A program made the position numbers and the translations under genes. 64,000 nucleotides of DNA, taken from the IMG/VR virus record IMGVR_UViG_3300042894_002735, positions 1 to 64,000 of that record. One strand, given 5' to 3'. The number at the start of each line of letters is the position of its first letter. Position 1 is the first letter of the stretch. Under the pieces are notes generated by a model, which made no database searches, was not told the origin of the DNA, and saw only the letters and a program-made list of their open reading frames with translations. The stretch is from a virus. Below are positions 19,601 through 29,181 of this stretch, one piece after another.

Positions 19601-21873
19601 AAATATTTTTTTCTTGTGTTGAATGTATTAATTCTCGCTCCCATAGGTATACTTGTTGAGTAAGCAAAGAATTTTCTTGGTACTAACTTCACATTTAACA
19701 CCTCATATTTAGAATCAGGTAATCTACTAACTTCAGACTCGGTTGATTTAAATTGATAAATTTCATTAACCTTCTCAACTCTAGTACCCATAGCTTGCGA
19801 AAAAGTTAATGCAACAACACCTTTGTTTGCTTCAGACAATTCTGTATCATCACCCGTTTGATATGGTAATGAACCCTCATTTATTTTTTCAAAATACAAT
19901 CCATTATTAGAAAATTGACTTAGTAATGAAAAAGGAACTGAACCATTATCATCTGAAGTATCACCAGGTTTACAATCACACGCAGTACAACCGGGGTATG
20001 TTATCATTGGTAATCTTATAGGACCAAATCTTTTTGATTTAAAATTTTGATAGTTTTGTATCAATCTTATACCTAAAATTAAAAGACCCGCTCCAACAGC
20101 CGCGGACAGAATCATTACACCTATCGCAGGAAAAGCCGCTCCTGCTTGAATAAAGAATGATACTGATAGATAAAAAATTAATCCGATTACAACAGGTGCT
20201 AATACCCCTGAAATTGCGTTCCAAAGAGACCCCAAAATATTCCATACTACGATTTGTATTGAACCGAATAGTTGGACTATTTGCATCAATATTGCAAATA
20301 AGAAATATATTGCATCAAAGTTTTTAAAACCTTCATTTACGGGAAATTTATTAACTGTTGACGCACATTCATCGTCATCAATTTCTTTAATACCAATAAA
20401 TTTTGCACGATTAGTCCCTCTCTTATATTGGTCAATTAAAGATGATACTGTGTAGACTTTATTAAAATCAAACTCATAAAAAGTATCTTCACAATTTATT
20501 GCCGCAGCCAGTTTCTGATTTTGTATACTTGCAGGAACCGCCTTGTTACCTGTATATCCCGACCATTCTAACCCAAAATAATATGAGCTTTGTAATTCAC
20601 TTTCAACTGCGGCTGAAGTGGTATTATATGTCGGGTCTTGGAAAGGATTACTCCACCCATACTCCCTCACATTTGGAACTAAATAATATGGTCTTCTAAC
20701 TTTTTCAGTTGCTTGAGGAGATTGTGCCCACTTAACTTTGAATCTATATTTTGCTTTAGTTGGTATTCCGACTGACGGGTCATTTGAAAAAATTCTGCTT
20801 CCGTCTTCAGCGGTTATCACGTAATTTAAATTCATTGGTAACTCAGTAACCCAAGTACCATCTTGGTCAATTACATTACCTGAATTTGGTAATCTATATT
20901 CTTCAAGTACAGGTCTACCTTGGTCATCTTGGAATATAGTTTGTCTCACAGATAATATCTGACCGGGTCCTGATGTTAAATTACAAAGATTGCCTAAATT
21001 GTCTTTTGGTTTACAAGCGGATTGAATCATTCCTGGAGGTCCATCGTTACCAAAGAAAGGCGCAGCAACTCTAAACTTATCTATAGTTGAAACCATAGAA
21101 CCAATAAAAACCGCTGTCGGTTCTATTTCAATATTTGCTTCTTGTCGTAAATCAAAATCAACTCTATTAACGGCAGCAAGACATTGATTTGGGTCACCCC
21201 AAAATGGACTAACGTCAATTACTTTCTGTAATGAAACTATTTGTGGTAATGTATCAATATCTGTAGATGAGTTGAATCTATCTCCCCCAACTTGAGCTTC
21301 AGTTGCCCTACCCATTCTTATAAGGTCTTGAGGTGTGAGTGAGAACTCTCCGATGTCACTCAAATCTAAATCCATCAATATTACTTGGTCTCCTGTAGGA
21401 ACACCAAAAATCATATAGTCACCACTTTCATTTGTGGTTACAGTATATTTGTAATATTTGTCATATAATTGAGCTGCGACAGGGTCTTTTAAAACATCTT
21501 CTCTTGTTGGGAATGTTCCTGTTGCGGCGTGTTTTACGTATTGAGGTTCATAAGGTAATAGATTATACCTATACCCATCAACGTTTTTATCGTTTGGTGT
21601 CGCGTATGAATAAATTTCATAAATTTGGTCATTCACAACATCTTCTTGTGTGACAGGAATGAAAATTGATACTTTAGCGTTTGCTAATCCTAAACCACCA
21701 TTGGCAATAACTCTACCCACAATAACTCCGTATTGTGAGCAGTCTCGACTATAAACGTCATTTTGTGAAATCTGTAATGATAAGATTTCTAAAAAATCAA
21801 AATCTTGTTCTAATTCTAAGGTGATATGTTTATCGACCCCAACTTCTGTTTTTATCCTATATGACTTTCCCAT
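16654..21873 (-). CDS. Giant baseplate-block protein with predicted membrane segments
   Basis: A 1,739-residue protein. Near residues 45-160 there is a carboxypeptidase-regulatory-like beta-sandwich pattern (GVIVGRVIANGGLGLANAKV, later GDYMIFGVPTGDQVIL). Residues about 515-610 form a long, strongly hydrophobic stretch with three or four candidate transmembrane helices (FLFAILMQIVQLFG, VVIGLIFYLSVSFF, VMILSAAVGAGLLILG). A Cys-rich loop follows (CTACDCKPGD). The remaining ~1,100 residues look like mixed beta structure. It lies directly downstream of the gp6-like wedge gene, where T4 carries its large wedge protein gp7. Equivalence to gp7 is positional only. A TATTTAT element is 13 bases before the ATG. 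Confidence 0.7.
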   Translation of the reverse strand: MGKSYRIKTEVGVDKHITLELEQDFDFLEILSLQISQNDVYSRDCSQYGVIVGRVIANGGLGLANAKVSIFIPVTQEDVVNDQIYEIYSYATPNDKNVDGYRYNLLPYEPQYVKHAATGTFPTREDVLKDPVAAQLYDKYYKYTVTTNESGDYMIFGVPTGDQVILMDLDLSDIGEFSLTPQDLIRMGRATEAQVGGDRFNSSTDIDTLPQIVSLQKVIDVSPFWGDPNQCLAAVNRVDFDLRQEANIEIEPTAVFIGSMVSTIDKFRVAAPFFGNDGPPGMIQSACKPKDNLGNLCNLTSGPGQILSVRQTIFQDDQGRPVLEEYRLPNSGNVIDQDGTWVTELPMNLNYVITAEDGSRIFSNDPSVGIPTKAKYRFKVKWAQSPQATEKVRRPYYLVPNVREYGWSNPFQDPTYNTTSAAVESELQSSYYFGLEWSGYTGNKAVPASIQNQKLAAAINCEDTFYEFDFNKVYTVSSLIDQYKRGTNRAKFIGIKEIDDDECASTVNKFPVNEGFKNFDAIYFLFAILMQIVQLFGSIQIVVWNILGSLWNAISGVLAPVVIGLIFYLSVSFFIQAGAAFPAIGVMILSAAVGAGLLILGIRLIQNYQNFKSKRFGPIRLPMITYPGCTACDCKPGDTSDDNGSVPFSLLSQFSNNGLYFEKINEGSLPYQTGDDTELSEANKGVVALTFSQAMGTRVEKVNEIYQFKSTESEVSRLPDSKYEVLNVKLVPRKFFAYSTSIPMGARINTFNTRKKYFDDINKMSVSFNYTGNTGVNHYDNSLTIVTSTNFETGTLLTFVNPQSSKDVNYLYTGETFDGAYITGISGETLFPSAGPIQIDYATGQFTNSSVTYYLNTGSTETNYKYPMDIEYYQVITAITMSEAFNLSASQGCSTCQTYTITTIEPYTNAPTSTTINYIDCNNTPQTVSLGPTVDDGFGRYDPISMDICACQPPTIDQGSITVVGNCPPPISYGGFVEMLDSSTIIKYNARNLLAWPGNSDGSDLSTKTLKTRDVFSDFDNQYVLILQRGVDPYSPKYTNKYGVGKILGFPNENDIIITGETRINVPIQALNSSSTISVQNHSNQTEIFIPSKFFRAGNDFSGFTSENVGYYSSLDKSTNFGTYFYGPNASSNFSFVTGFFNRPTLSGAQSLTTNSVNNSYSSTPNWARYDNSEDLSGGDYYYTISSEKPNNTSSLYLSFSLLPKFTGTSFNNNIQSKFYNVMRTDRLPSSDYLDGSSWDSIVPVLQQNNGFAIYVLNTDSEDFTTENFSTGFETVEPDIQDLPASTNVLESFDCANMVSLSCYENQGTTFSINPNCPATDVVERGCYVIMPDGPKINGAAIRKDLLAFKEWGLRFRFFYALCRGVLAQTFTNNWINGTLFTVPIQTRPIFNSDNTLDEILYCKEFVYYDKSSANFYMRSSPYSATINRFIGKIPTPLNETGSLNTRNLLFPTTVINLGPKDFIYAELSLEPSMRGYVINQITPSSYGDTSDLVNLFVVSRISNSEYLSKLLTLGNPNGVVNQLFSREERRVDGDLAQLMSINSEFGVVKFSPDAYESTGNTSTSEIQILGAPGSKSVMAVFFSSTTEDLQYKDFITPGRINFRPNPTANAYQYVYGIKSQTVPFYQWRTTTFGGSNTIFGGENNNWATDGSNIQQYKYQSLSRTNPVSPTYFLGSNALTNDLYARGYIYNVDNNGLLSLNAGNYPRTFLVGAPNHFYFGLINGASALDKFKEKYLADE

Positions 21874-21886
21874 TCAGGTTTTATTG

Positions 21887-21893
21887 ATAAATA
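21887..21893 (-). promoter_or_regulatory. TATTTAT late-promoter-like element
   Basis: TATTTAT on the coding strand, 13 bases before the ATG of the 1,739-residue gene. Confidence 0.5.
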
Positions 21894-21966
21894 GTTATTT
21901 TGGAATTTTGAAAAGGAATTCCACACGTATTTAAAAAATAACCTAAACGTAAATTAAATAAACAAG

Positions 21967-23805
21967 TTAAGAGAAGGAAACATTTTGGAAATTCTTAACA
22001 CGAACCTTAATATCTTTTTGTGGGTATCTAATTTGATACACTTGGTTAGGTTCTGCAAATATGGTATCATCTACAGGTCTGATAATTTTTAACTCAGGGT
22101 CAGCATATGCCATCGAAGTTTGTGATGATGAATACTGTGCACCAACTTTGTTTTCAACTATTATTTCAGTTACCGTAATAACACCATTTTGGTTTTGAAT
22201 AATACTTTTTAATTCTGATAGATATACATTCTGACCAAGTTGTCTTACTTGAGGGTTAAAGTAATCTCCAATTTTATTAACAACATCGGTAACAATTTGA
22301 CCTGAGTTTTGAGACGCGTCTAATACAACAAAAACCTCCACAGCCAAATCTATAACTTCGGCAGAACCAACAACTACATAATCATTCATCATTCGATAGT
22401 TTGATAAATAAGTTGCAACATTTTGTCGTAAAGTATTTGATACGAGTGGTGTTAATTTTCCTGAAGTATCATAAGACAATAAGTTAATTTGTATTTTGTT
22501 ATTGTTTTCAGTGATTGATACTTTTGCCGGTGCACCAAACTGACTTGGCATTGTTCTTAAAATTGCTTCGTAGTCATTTACAGTAACCGCTCTTTTTTGT
22601 GCTGCAAAGTTATATGTAACATAGTTTCTAACTTCTTCAACATTTGGCGCATTAGCACCTCCAATAGCCGCTATCGGGTTGGTACATCTTAATGAATTAA
22701 TCACACTACTGTTGGTTTGTTGTGAAGGACCATTAACAAAGAATGATACCGTTCCAACTTGGTTAATAACATTAACCCCCAAGTTAGTTGCAAGTCCACC
22801 ACCAACTCTATACTGAACAAATAAGGTCGTATTAGGAACTAATGTTGAACCTAATGAAAAGTTATTTGATAAAGTTTGTAGGTTAACTGGGACACCTAAA
22901 TTGGTAAAGGCATTTAATTGGTCTTGTGCTGAGGTTGTTCCACCACCAAAGGTCATCTTACAGAAACCTTCAGGTGTAAATTCAGAAATGAATTTGTTAT
23001 TAGTTTGTAGATACCTACCTACTTTAATACCCGGGTCGTCTGAAACTTTAGTTGGGTCTTCGATGAAGATTCTATCTTCAGCCAAAGCATCCACCTCATA
23101 CCATCTATTCGCTAAACCTAAAAATTCCGCAGCTGTTGGTGTGTTTGTATAGTTTGTACCATTTTTCAATAATACACTTGTAATACCTAAAACATTCTTA
23201 TCAGGTAAGAATAATTCATAGAACGGTTTTACATCGGCAGGTCCAATAACTTTTTTGAAAACTTTTGTTAATCCATTAACAACTTGTTCTCTTTTAGTAA
23301 TCGTATAGTTAATCAAGTTTCCATTAGCGTCAAAGTTTGGAATCTTGAGTCTATTAGGAAATCCTTGTGAGTTGTATGGTGAAGCGAAATCAATCTCGTA
23401 TTGGTTTTCAAAAACAATACCCGCACCAAAAACTTGGGACCCTCTGTTTAGAATACCCAAATATCTTTCATCTTCTTTGTCACCATATGCTGGTACAGTA
23501 ATTGAGAAATCAACAACTGACACTGAAGGTCTTTGACCTGGAACTTTTAAACCATATGTTCTGGCAATGTTATAAATTGATGAACGTTGTTGTGCATATT
23601 GTAATACAGTTTCTTGTATGCTTCTATCAATATGGTAATGTAGGTTATCGGCAACCGCAGCATTCAAATCTAAGAATACTGAAAATACTGACGCGTCGTT
23701 GAAATCCTGTATTAATTCAGGATAATATGTTCTAACATAATTTTGTAACTCCAGTCTTATACTTTCGTAATCCCTTGAAGTGTATGAGATTTTATTATTT
23801 GCCAT
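21967..23805 (-). CDS. Baseplate wedge protein, gp6-like (Baseplate J family)
   Basis: A 612-residue protein. The N-terminus (ISYTSRDYESIRLELQNYV, then YPELIQDFNDASVFSVFLDL) is the hallmark of T4 gp6-type wedge proteins. The segment RNYVTYNFAAQKRAVTVNDYEAI is typical of the Baseplate J fold. gp6 forms the iris-like ring that joins wedges around the hub. The gene follows the gp25-like gene by six bases, the conserved pairing in contractile phages. The length is close to that of T4 gp6 (660 residues). Confidence 0.9.
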   Translation of the reverse strand: MANNKISYTSRDYESIRLELQNYVRTYYPELIQDFNDASVFSVFLDLNAAVADNLHYHIDRSIQETVLQYAQQRSSIYNIARTYGLKVPGQRPSVSVVDFSITVPAYGDKEDERYLGILNRGSQVFGAGIVFENQYEIDFASPYNSQGFPNRLKIPNFDANGNLINYTITKREQVVNGLTKVFKKVIGPADVKPFYELFLPDKNVLGITSVLLKNGTNYTNTPTAAEFLGLANRWYEVDALAEDRIFIEDPTKVSDDPGIKVGRYLQTNNKFISEFTPEGFCKMTFGGGTTSAQDQLNAFTNLGVPVNLQTLSNNFSLGSTLVPNTTLFVQYRVGGGLATNLGVNVINQVGTVSFFVNGPSQQTNSSVINSLRCTNPIAAIGGANAPNVEEVRNYVTYNFAAQKRAVTVNDYEAILRTMPSQFGAPAKVSITENNNKIQINLLSYDTSGKLTPLVSNTLRQNVATYLSNYRMMNDYVVVGSAEVIDLAVEVFVVLDASQNSGQIVTDVVNKIGDYFNPQVRQLGQNVYLSELKSIIQNQNGVITVTEIIVENKVGAQYSSSQTSMAYADPELKIIRPVDDTIFAEPNQVYQIRYPQKDIKVRVKNFQNVSFS

Positions 23806-23811
23806 CTATTC

Positions 23812-24282
23812 TTAAATATTGATAATCACAAAATCACTTTGTGCAAATGCCGTATTATCTACTGCATAATCTATTTTAACTTTTGCGGTATATTCTGATG
23901 TTCCTTTACCAGGTACTTTATAAACGTATTCGTTAGATTGCATTGGTAAATTTTCTCCTCGGGCATATTCAACTTCAACTGTAGGGTCCGCAGGTTCAAT
24001 TGAAATATTGTTTATAATTAGGTTCGGCATAAATTGACTAACCGCATCCCTTATGTCTGCCTCAATAGCATCAAAGGTTAAACCATCAAAAGGTTCAAAA
24101 ATAAACTCATATATTCTAGTCCCAAAAGTTGGTAAGTAATACCTTGAACCCTTTCTTGTTAGAATCAAATGCAATAAATCTGAACGTATCTGATTATACT
24201 GCGTCTCTGTCAACAAAAGGTAATCACCCTGAGTTGAGTTTTCAAAAGGGAAATTCAATCCATATGTTAAACCTTCAGCCAT
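23812..24282 (-). CDS. Baseplate wedge protein, gp25-like
   Basis: A 156-residue protein of the GPW/gp25 family. Diagnostic segments are NQIRSDLLHLILTRKGSR, PTFGTRIYEFIFEP and a following DIRDAV helix. gp25 binds gp6 and the sheath-proximal baseplate core; the family resembles lysozyme by name but acts structurally. Two T-rich elements, one of them TATTTAT, lie upstream, and the gp6-like gene follows directly. Confidence 0.9.
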   Translation of the reverse strand: MAEGLTYGLNFPFENSTQGDYLLLTETQYNQIRSDLLHLILTRKGSRYYLPTFGTRIYEFIFEPFDGLTFDAIEADIRDAVSQFMPNLIINNISIEPADPTVEVEYARGENLPMQSNEYVYKVPGKGTSEYTAKVKIDYAVDNTAFAQSDFVIINI

Positions 24283-24313
24283 TCTATACTAATATAAATT
24301 GTAATTATTTCTT

Positions 24314-24320
24314 ATAAATA
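24314..24320 (-). promoter_or_regulatory. TATTTAT late-promoter-like element
   Basis: TATTTAT on the coding strand, 31 bases before the gp25-like ATG, between that gene and the nrdA terminator. Confidence 0.45.
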
Positions 24321-24334
24321 CCTATAAAATAAAA

Positions 24335-24357
24335 AATCCCGACATAGTGTCGGGATT
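24335..24357 (-). terminator. Rho-independent terminator of the nrd/replication unit
   Basis: A perfect ten-base-pair stem (AATCCCGACA/TGTCGGGATT) with a three-base loop, 10 bases after the nrdA stop. On the minus strand it is followed by a T-rich run (TTTTTATTTTAT). It separates the replication unit from the late baseplate unit. Confidence 0.92.
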
Positions 24358-24367
24358 AGTGTCTCGA

Positions 24368-26803
24368 TTAAGATGAACAACCAAAACATTCAAATTCACT
24401 ATTCTCAGGTTTTGGTGGTAGATTCATATTCGAATAATCTACTTTTGGTGTTTCGGGTGTCGCAACCTTTGGTTTTTGAATTTTAGAAATGTCAACCGCC
24501 AAATGTTTAGCCCCCGTAGAAATCGCCTTTGTTCTTACATAGTAACACAAAGTTTTCAAACCTTTCCTCCAAGAGTGGAAATGTGATGATGTGATTTTTG
24601 ATAGAGTTGGGTTACCCATATAAATGTTCATTGATTGTGATTGGTCAATAAACGGACCTCTATCAGCCGCCATATCAATCAACTCTCTTTGTGAAATTTC
24701 CCAAATGGTTTTATATTTTGGAATGAGGTGTTCGATTCTCTTAACCTTTTTGTTATAACTTTTCTCCTCAGGGTCCAAGTAATTGTTAAAGTTAATGTTT
24801 TGAATAGAACCTTCGTTCAAGATAATTTCATTCTTCAACTCTTCACACCAAATACCAATTTTTTCAAAATCACTAATAAGATACTTGTTTACAATCATAA
24901 TCTCACCGCCAACAACTCTTCTATTAAAGATTGCCGAGTGAGCTGGTTCTGTCATTTCATATGAACCTGTAATCTTAGCCGAAGATGCTACAGGCATCTG
25001 AGCAGTAAACAATGAATTACAAACACCCCATTTTGCAACATCATCCTTTAATCCGTTCCAATCCCAAAATCCTGAAAGTTCTTCTTCTTTAAGACCCCAC
25101 ATATCAAACTGAAATACTCCTTGTGACATTGGTGAACCTTCAAAAAACTTATATGGCTGGTACTGACCTGTTCTACACAATTCATTACTTTCACTAATAG
25201 CAGCGTAATAGATTGTTTCAAAAATATCTTTATTTAATTGACGTGCTTCCTCTGACGTGAAAATATAATCTAACAAGTAGAATACGTCTGCCAAACCTTG
25301 AGTTCCAATTGCAATTGCTCTCTGTTCCATTCCACCTTTTCTACCTTGTTCAGTTGAATAGTTATTAATGTCAACAACTTTGTTTAGAGCTCTAACAACT
25401 TTTCTTGTTTCATCGTGAAGAAGTCTCAAATCAAACTTACCATCTTTAATGAAATTCTTAAGAACCATAGAAGACAAGGTACAAATTGCCGTTGTGTCCT
25501 CATCAGTGTATTGGTAAATCTCATTACACAAATTAGATTGTTTTACAACACCAATGTTTTGGTGATTTGTTTTGTTGTTTGCATTGTCTTTAGAAGACAA
25601 ATATGGAACACCCGTCTCAATTTGTGACTCAACAATTTTAGACCAAATTGTTTGTGCCGATACTTTCTTACCCAAACCTAAAGCAACTGCTTTGTTGTAG
25701 TTGTCTTCATATTCTTGACCATAACATTCTTGTAATGGTTTGACACCCGCCTTTAGAATATCATTAGGACAGAACAAATACCAGTCACCATTTGTTTCAA
25801 CCGCTCTCATAAAATTATCAGGAATCCAAAGAGCGGTAAATAAATCACGAGCTCTTAATTCTTCAGCACCTGTGTTCTTCTTGATTTCTAACAAATCAAT
25901 AATGTCTTTGTGCCAAGGTTCAATATAAATTGCCGCGCTACCAGGTCTACGACCTTGTTGATTAAAATATCGTAATGATTCGTTAACAATCTTAAGATAC
26001 TTTAATAGACCGCCTGCATATCCACCTGAAGAACTGATACGACTTTCTTTACTTCTAATGTTTGACATACACAAACCAATACCAGCAGCGTCTGAAGAGT
26101 ATGTTGAGATGTCGTTTAACGTTCCTAACAAACCATCTCGTGAGTCGCTATTATTATAATGTAACACACAAGAAGCCAACTGAGGTGTTTTAGTTCCTGA
26201 GTTAATCATAATTGGTGTTGCTGGTGAGATTAACTGATTTGAAAGTGAGTTGTAGTATTCAACCGCTTCTTCAAATGTTCTTGTAACCCACAATGCAACT
26301 CTCATATACATATGTTGTGGTCTTTCTACAACTTTACCTTCAGGTGTTTTCAATAGATACATTTCTTGGAGAGACCTCCAAGCAAAATAATCAAAATTGT
26401 AATCATTCTCGTGTTTAATAACATCATCAATGTTCTTATCACCATACTTGTCAATAATCTTGATTAACGCATCATTAACCACACCACTGTTATTTAACAT
26501 TCTCATAGTTTCTGAAAAACTATCAGAAGTCTCTTTGTGGTATGAAGAGATTGCAACTGAAGATGCAAGTCTTGAGTAATCGTGGTGACTACCTGTGTAT
26601 GAGGCAGCAATCTCATAAACCAACTTATCAAGCTCTTTAGTTGTAATATTGCCTTCAGTTGGTACTGAAGTTATAACTTTAATGAAAATTTCATCAGAGT
26701 TTACATTGAGACCTTTAGCAGAACGTTTAATTCTTAGATATATCTTCTGAGGATTAAACGAAGCATCGTCTCCATTTCTTTTTTGGATTTTTAGTGACAT
26801 CAT
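24368..26803 (-). CDS. nrdA: Ribonucleoside-diphosphate reductase, large subunit (class Ia)
   Basis: An 811-residue catalytic subunit that reduces NDPs to dNDPs for phage DNA synthesis. An N-terminal ATP-cone (KIQKRNGDDASFNPQKI) spans residues about 1-95 and implies allosteric activity control. Family landmarks include ASCVLHYNNSDS, the active-site SNLCNEI near residue 425, and a C-terminal redox Cys pair (CFGCSS). The gene lies 16 bases after nrdB and ends at a strong terminator. The start is ATGATG at 26803; either could serve. Confidence 0.96.
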   Translation of the reverse strand: MMSLKIQKRNGDDASFNPQKIYLRIKRSAKGLNVNSDEIFIKVITSVPTEGNITTKELDKLVYEIAASYTGSHHDYSRLASSVAISSYHKETSDSFSETMRMLNNSGVVNDALIKIIDKYGDKNIDDVIKHENDYNFDYFAWRSLQEMYLLKTPEGKVVERPQHMYMRVALWVTRTFEEAVEYYNSLSNQLISPATPIMINSGTKTPQLASCVLHYNNSDSRDGLLGTLNDISTYSSDAAGIGLCMSNIRSKESRISSSGGYAGGLLKYLKIVNESLRYFNQQGRRPGSAAIYIEPWHKDIIDLLEIKKNTGAEELRARDLFTALWIPDNFMRAVETNGDWYLFCPNDILKAGVKPLQECYGQEYEDNYNKAVALGLGKKVSAQTIWSKIVESQIETGVPYLSSKDNANNKTNHQNIGVVKQSNLCNEIYQYTDEDTTAICTLSSMVLKNFIKDGKFDLRLLHDETRKVVRALNKVVDINNYSTEQGRKGGMEQRAIAIGTQGLADVFYLLDYIFTSEEARQLNKDIFETIYYAAISESNELCRTGQYQPYKFFEGSPMSQGVFQFDMWGLKEEELSGFWDWNGLKDDVAKWGVCNSLFTAQMPVASSAKITGSYEMTEPAHSAIFNRRVVGGEIMIVNKYLISDFEKIGIWCEELKNEIILNEGSIQNINFNNYLDPEEKSYNKKVKRIEHLIPKYKTIWEISQRELIDMAADRGPFIDQSQSMNIYMGNPTLSKITSSHFHSWRKGLKTLCYYVRTKAISTGAKHLAVDISKIQKPKVATPETPKVDYSNMNLPPKPENSEFECFGCSS

Positions 26804-26819
26804 AATTCTACAAATTTAA

Positions 26820-27767
26820 TTAAAAATCGTCAGTAAACGAAATTGTTTCATTTAATTTAGCTTTTTGGTACTCCACAGTTCGTGATTCGAAGAAGTTACC
26901 TTTTGTTTCAACAGCAATCTGTTCCATAAATTTAAAAGGTTGTTCAACATTAAACTCCTTCTTACATCCTAATTTAACCAATAAACCATCAACAACAAAC
27001 TCAAGATATTGTTTCATAAGATTTGAATTCATACCAATTAATGAAACAGGTAGTGATTCAGTAATAAACTCTTTTTCAATCTCAAGAGCCGACAATAAAA
27101 TCTCTTTAATTCTTTTTTCACTTGGTTTGTTTTCTACGTGATTATTCAACAAGTGAATTGCGAAATCACAATGTAGGTTTTCGTCTTTAAAAATCAAAGC
27201 ATTTGCATTACATAAACCTTGCATAATACCTCTTGATTTCAACCAAAAAATAGAACAAAATGAACCTGAAAAGAAAATACCTTCAACCGCCGCAAACGCA
27301 ACAAGTCTTTCTTGGAAAGAAGCATTTTTAATCCAATTCAACGCCCAATTAGCCTTTTTCTGAACTGCAGGTAATCTATCAATAGCGTTGAAACACTCAT
27401 CTTTTTCATCAGGACTTGATACGTATGTATCAATCAATAATGAATACATTAAGGAGTGAATGTTCTCCATCATAATTTGAAAACCGTAAAAGAATTTTGC
27501 TTCAGGGTACTGAACTTCTTTAATAAAGTTTTCCGCCAAGTTTTCATTTACGATTCCATCAGAAGCCGCAAAGAACGATAAAATATTTTTAATAAAGTAT
27601 TGTTCATTCTCTGAAAGGTTCTCCCAATCTCGTATATCGTTTGACAAGTCAACTTCCTCAGCAGTCCAAAAAGCTGCTTGGTGTTGTTTGTAATACTCCC
27701 AAATATCATTATACTGAATTGGGAAAATAACAAATCTGTTAGGGTTTTCTATTAATATCTTTTCCAT
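26820..27767 (-). CDS. nrdB: Ribonucleoside-diphosphate reductase, small subunit (class Ia)
   Basis: A 315-residue radical-generating subunit. The iron ligands and radical tyrosine are visible: [12 protein letters not shown] gives the Glu, His and Tyr equivalent to E. coli E115, H118 and Y122. DENLHCDF supplies the C-terminal Glu/His pair, and the EGIFFSGSF helix carries another Glu ligand. The Tyr is retained, so the tyrosyl-radical class Ia type is expected. It is placed between the helicase and nrdA genes with gaps of 8 and 16 bases. Confidence 0.96.
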   Translation of the reverse strand: MEKILIENPNRFVIFPIQYNDIWEYYKQHQAAFWTAEEVDLSNDIRDWENLSENEQYFIKNILSFFAASDGIVNENLAENFIKEVQYPEAKFFYGFQIMMENIHSLMYSLLIDTYVSSPDEKDECFNAIDRLPAVQKKANWALNWIKNASFQERLVAFAAVEGIFFSGSFCSIFWLKSRGIMQGLCNANALIFKDENLHCDFAIHLLNNHVENKPSEKRIKEILLSALEIEKEFITESLPVSLIGMNSNLMKQYLEFVVDGLLVKLGCKKEFNVEQPFKFMEQIAVETKGNFFESRTVEYQKAKLNETISFTDDF

Positions 27768-27775
27768 AATTTAAA

Positions 27776-29155
27776 TTAAGCTTGTTTTTGTTGTTCTCTT
27801 TGTTTTCTCTTGTCCAAGAGTTCTTTAACTCTGTCTTTTCTCTTTTCTTCTTGTTGTTCTTCAAATCCTAAGAATGTTGTTGAAGACTCAGTGTCAATAA
27901 TAATCAATTCATTATCGAACTTACAATTTTCAAACACAATACCGTCAGAACCAATTCTTGACTTTGTGATTGCAATTGTTGCTAATTTCATTTCTTTTTG
28001 TTGTAATGTCTTCGCAACTGATATAATCACGTGACCTACTTGTGCCTTCTTGATTGACCCACCCATTTGGTCTGTAGTTACAACTTCAGAAGATATTGAT
28101 GAACGGTTACCTTGAGTTGCGGTCCAACCAGCAATATTCATTTCGTGACACATTGCCTCAAAGTGTCTCATAACCGAACCTTCAGCCTTCCACTCATCAT
28201 TTCTAAGATTGTCAGGAACAACACAGTCAATGTAATCCAAAGTAACCATATCAATCTTAGTACCATCAGCAACCATCTTACGAATTTGATTTTTAATCTG
28301 ATTCATAGTCATAGTATCTGAAGGTAACTTCTTCAATATTAGTTTGTTTGGCATTGAGTTCTGTACTTCTTGTACCTTTTCAATAACCTCATCTTTTCTT
28401 GTTGCGAGATTATCAGGTTCAATACCAGTCCAAATGGTAAAATGTTTTCTCTGAATAATTTTTGGGTTATCCTCGAAGAATATTTGAAGTACGTTGTATC
28501 CCATATTGAATGCACTGTTTGCAATTTTGGTAAGAATAGTTGTCTTACCAACACCTGTAGGTGCTAAGATAACACCAATTTCTCCTTTTGCCAAACCTCC
28601 TTTTAACAATCTGTCAATACCAGGTATTCCAATAGGAATTGGGTGTCTAAAATCATCATTTAAGACATCATCTAAACCAGAGAAAATTTCAATGACACCA
28701 GTCTCTCTTTCACCCACTTGTAAAGCTTGTCTAACCAAACCTTCAACTTTATCATACGATTCGAAGTCCCCCTCGTTGATAATCTTTTGGGCTTTATTCA
28801 TTACCTTCTGTAACTCTTGTTGTTTACAGAATTTTAACGCCTTTTCTTGTACAAACACAGCACCTTCAAATGGTGCCTCTTGGACTTTTTTCAAAGTATC
28901 CAAGAGGATTTTTAATACCATTTCTACTGAAGTTTCCGCCTTAGCGATTTGTTCAAGAGTTTCAAAAGATGGTGTAGACTGGTATTTGGCATAATACTCT
29001 CTAACCATCGTAATGATAAGTTTAAAGTAATTGTTATCAAAATAGGTGGGCTCTATCACATCCACAATGGACTGTGCGAATTCTTTGTCTACGATAATTT
29101 GGTTGAGTAATTGTATTTGAAACGTGTTTCCTAGATATTCGAAATTCTTATTCAT
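27776..29155 (-). CDS. Replicative DNA helicase, DnaB/gp41-like
   Basis: A 459-residue DnaB-type helicase that unwinds the phage replication fork. The N-terminal helical domain (1 to about 120) binds primase and stabilises the ring. The RecA-like ATPase domain has Walker A APTGVGKTT near residue 205, Walker B MVTLDYIDCV and the TQGNRSS segment. The C-terminus is basic and Gln-rich. The length is close to T4 gp41 (475 residues). A TATTTAT element lies 19 bases upstream even though the gene belongs to replication. Confidence 0.9.
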   Translation of the reverse strand: MNKNFEYLGNTFQIQLLNQIIVDKEFAQSIVDVIEPTYFDNNYFKLIITMVREYYAKYQSTPSFETLEQIAKAETSVEMVLKILLDTLKKVQEAPFEGAVFVQEKALKFCKQQELQKVMNKAQKIINEGDFESYDKVEGLVRQALQVGERETGVIEIFSGLDDVLNDDFRHPIPIGIPGIDRLLKGGLAKGEIGVILAPTGVGKTTILTKIANSAFNMGYNVLQIFFEDNPKIIQRKHFTIWTGIEPDNLATRKDEVIEKVQEVQNSMPNKLILKKLPSDTMTMNQIKNQIRKMVADGTKIDMVTLDYIDCVVPDNLRNDEWKAEGSVMRHFEAMCHEMNIAGWTATQGNRSSISSEVVTTDQMGGSIKKAQVGHVIISVAKTLQQKEMKLATIAITKSRIGSDGIVFENCKFDNELIIIDTESSTTFLGFEEQQEEKRKDRVKELLDKRKQREQQKQA

Positions 29156-29174
29156 ATAGAGCTTTAGAGTATTG

Positions 29175-29181
29175 ATAAATA
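29175..29181 (-). promoter_or_regulatory. TATTTAT promoter-like element before the helicase gene
   Basis: TATTTAT on the coding strand, 19 bases before the helicase ATG. It is the only such element that heads DNA-metabolism genes here. Confidence 0.4.

Noticed and set aside
21895-21966. Possible hairpin GGAATT/AATTCC downstream of the 1,739-residue gene's promoter region.
   Set aside because: The six-base stem is short, AT-rich and lacks a clean T-run, and lies before rather than after a gene end needing termination.
24368-26803. Possible intein or intron in nrdA, a frequent insertion target.
   Set aside because: The frame is continuous with normal length and conserved motifs in order.
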